From Lachnospiraceae bacterium (GTDB lineage Bacteria > Bacillota > Clostridia > Lachnospirales > Lachnospiraceae), in contig JAGDCQ010000051.1 in assembly GCA_017958465.1 (NCBI GenBank), positions 1 to 15,330 of the forward strand: DNA of 15,330 bases, read 5' to 3'. Numbering within the stretch: position 1 is the stretch's first letter; the number at the start of each line of letters is the position of its first letter. Below are positions 14,569 through 15,330 of the stretch, piece after piece. The position numbers and the translations under genes were made by a program. A model generated the notes under the pieces. The model searched no databases. It had not been told where the DNA came from and saw only the letters and a program-made list of their open reading frames with translations.

Positions 14569-14633
14569 TTTTAACCTCCGTACCGCTCCGTATCCCGTAC
14601 TTTTGTCAGGATTGGATTCTGTAAACTCTGTTT

Positions 14634-15330
14634 TCAGGCCTTGTTCGGATCCTTTAACACCCGTCTGAAATTTGCTGCGGCCCTGTTTTCAAAGTCGCGG
14701 TAAAGCTCCTGCTCTTCTTCGGAAAAGCCCGAAAATTTAATAGTCTCAAAGTCCTTCACAGCCGTCTTTAATTCACTTACTATCTTCTGTGTTTCCTCGC
14801 TTTCACCAAGGAGGTAGACAGTTATCTCTTTTTCCTTTGGATCGCTGTCTTTAGGGCTTTTCTCGGCCTTCAGATATTTTCTCATACAAAGCTCGTTTGC
14901 AAGTATGTAGGCACCGGCCTCGCTTATCCCAAGGTAGCTTGCAAGCTCCCTTACAGTTACTCCGTCCCCCGCAAGAGCGACGAAAAGCATGGTCTTCAGC
15001 TCGTTCTCCCGGAAAGATGTCTGGCGCTCTATGGCAAGGAGCAGGCGCTGCATAAGCTTGTTCTCGTAATAGTTATAGGCGTAGGCGTTGTTTTCAAGGC
15101 CTTTTGCGAAATATACGGGAACGGACTCCTCCCCAAGCTTCTTGGTCCCGGGGGCAAAAGCAAAGGCGGGATCGTCCTTTGCGTACTCCACAAGATAGCT
15201 GTAGATCCCCATTTTACGCGATCTGTATTCGGCTTCGTTGTGGATGTTTTTGAAAAAGGAATCGTAGTACTTCAGGACGTTTACCTTTGTTTCAGCTATT
15301 TTCCTGAGGTTAAGGCTCTTTGTAAAAAGG
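14634..15330 (-). CDS. MarR-like winged-helix transcriptional regulator, C-terminal part
   Basis: The frame is open to the right edge, so the true start is outside; an internal ATG at 15212 has no clear ribosome site and is not taken as the start. About 231 residues are visible. The last 140 look like a MarR fold: an N-terminal helix, LKTMLFVALAGDGVTVRELASYLGISEAGAYILANEL as the winged helix, a charged wing, and a C-terminal dimer helix (FSEEEQELYRDFENRAAANFRRVL). The part before it, with many Tyr/Phe and Asn, could be a first MarR-like half or a separate domain; I could not classify it. It lies just upstream of nagA, so control of amino sugar use is possible, but no sugar-binding domain (as in ROK or GntR regulators) is seen. 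Confidence 0.6.
   Translation of the reverse strand, partial: LFTKSLNLRKIAETKVNVLKYYDSFFKNIHNEAEYRSRKMGIYSYLVEYAKDDPAFAFAPGTKKLGEESVPVYFAKGLENNAYAYNYYENKLMQRLLLAIERQTSFRENELKTMLFVALAGDGVTVRELASYLGISEAGAYILANELCMRKYLKAEKSPKDSDPKEKEITVYLLGESEETQKIVSELKTAVKDFETIKFSGFSEEEQELYRDFENRAAANFRRVLKDPNKA

Noticed and set aside
13483..14574. Long plus-strand open frame (363 codons) opposite nagA
   Set aside because: It mirrors the complete nagA gene, whose catalytic motifs are all intact; no ribosome site or recognisable domain, so it is a codon-bias shadow.

Overview
The window looks like chromosomal DNA of a low-to-mid GC Gram-positive anaerobe, most probably a Lachnospiraceae-type Clostridia. The reasons are strong AGGAGG ribosome sites, TTGACA/TATAAT-type promoters, a rubrerythrin, an M56/BlaR1-like membrane peptidase, and a cell-wall-anchored protein with a Pro/Ser/Thr linker and the DKFSTY-type surface domain common in that family. 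The species cannot be named from the sequence. There is no RNA gene, CRISPR array, insertion sequence or phage gene. No stretch above 300 bases lacks a gene; the longest gap, 3058-3303 (246 bases), is a divergent control region.

Left part (1-3057, all minus strand): the N-terminal 247 codons of an M56 peptidase run off the left edge. Its promoter carries two near-identical dyads, but no BlaI-type repressor lies upstream of it. Next comes a papain/C39-like cysteine peptidase, probably co-transcribed with the gene before it, a 12-TM membrane protein ending in a LuxR-type DNA-binding domain.

Centre (3304-6960, plus strand): divergent from the LuxR-type gene is a two-gene surface operon. It encodes a secreted 864-residue protein of unrecognised function with one EF-hand/dockerin-like calcium loop and no anchor, then a 349-residue protein with a signal peptide, an Ig-like domain, a Pro/Ser linker, a second domain and a sortase-type tail (VPQTSD). 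The arrangement suggests the small protein holds the large one at the cell wall and that the LuxR-type membrane protein controls both. This is inference, and it is the best candidate for an undescribed system here.

Right part (7035-15330, mostly minus strand): housekeeping and stress genes. These are an HPr-fold protein lacking the usual phospho-histidine, a phosphoglucomutase/phosphomannomutase, a rubrerythrin with rubredoxin-like zinc/iron knuckles at both ends and a Fur/PerR-like dyad at its promoter, a hybrid histidine kinase, and a membrane-tethered alpha/beta hydrolase. A Fur-family metalloregulator on the plus strand diverges from the hydrolase. It converges through a strong terminator on nagA (GlcNAc-6-P deacetylase), which lies behind a MarR-like regulator cut by the right edge.
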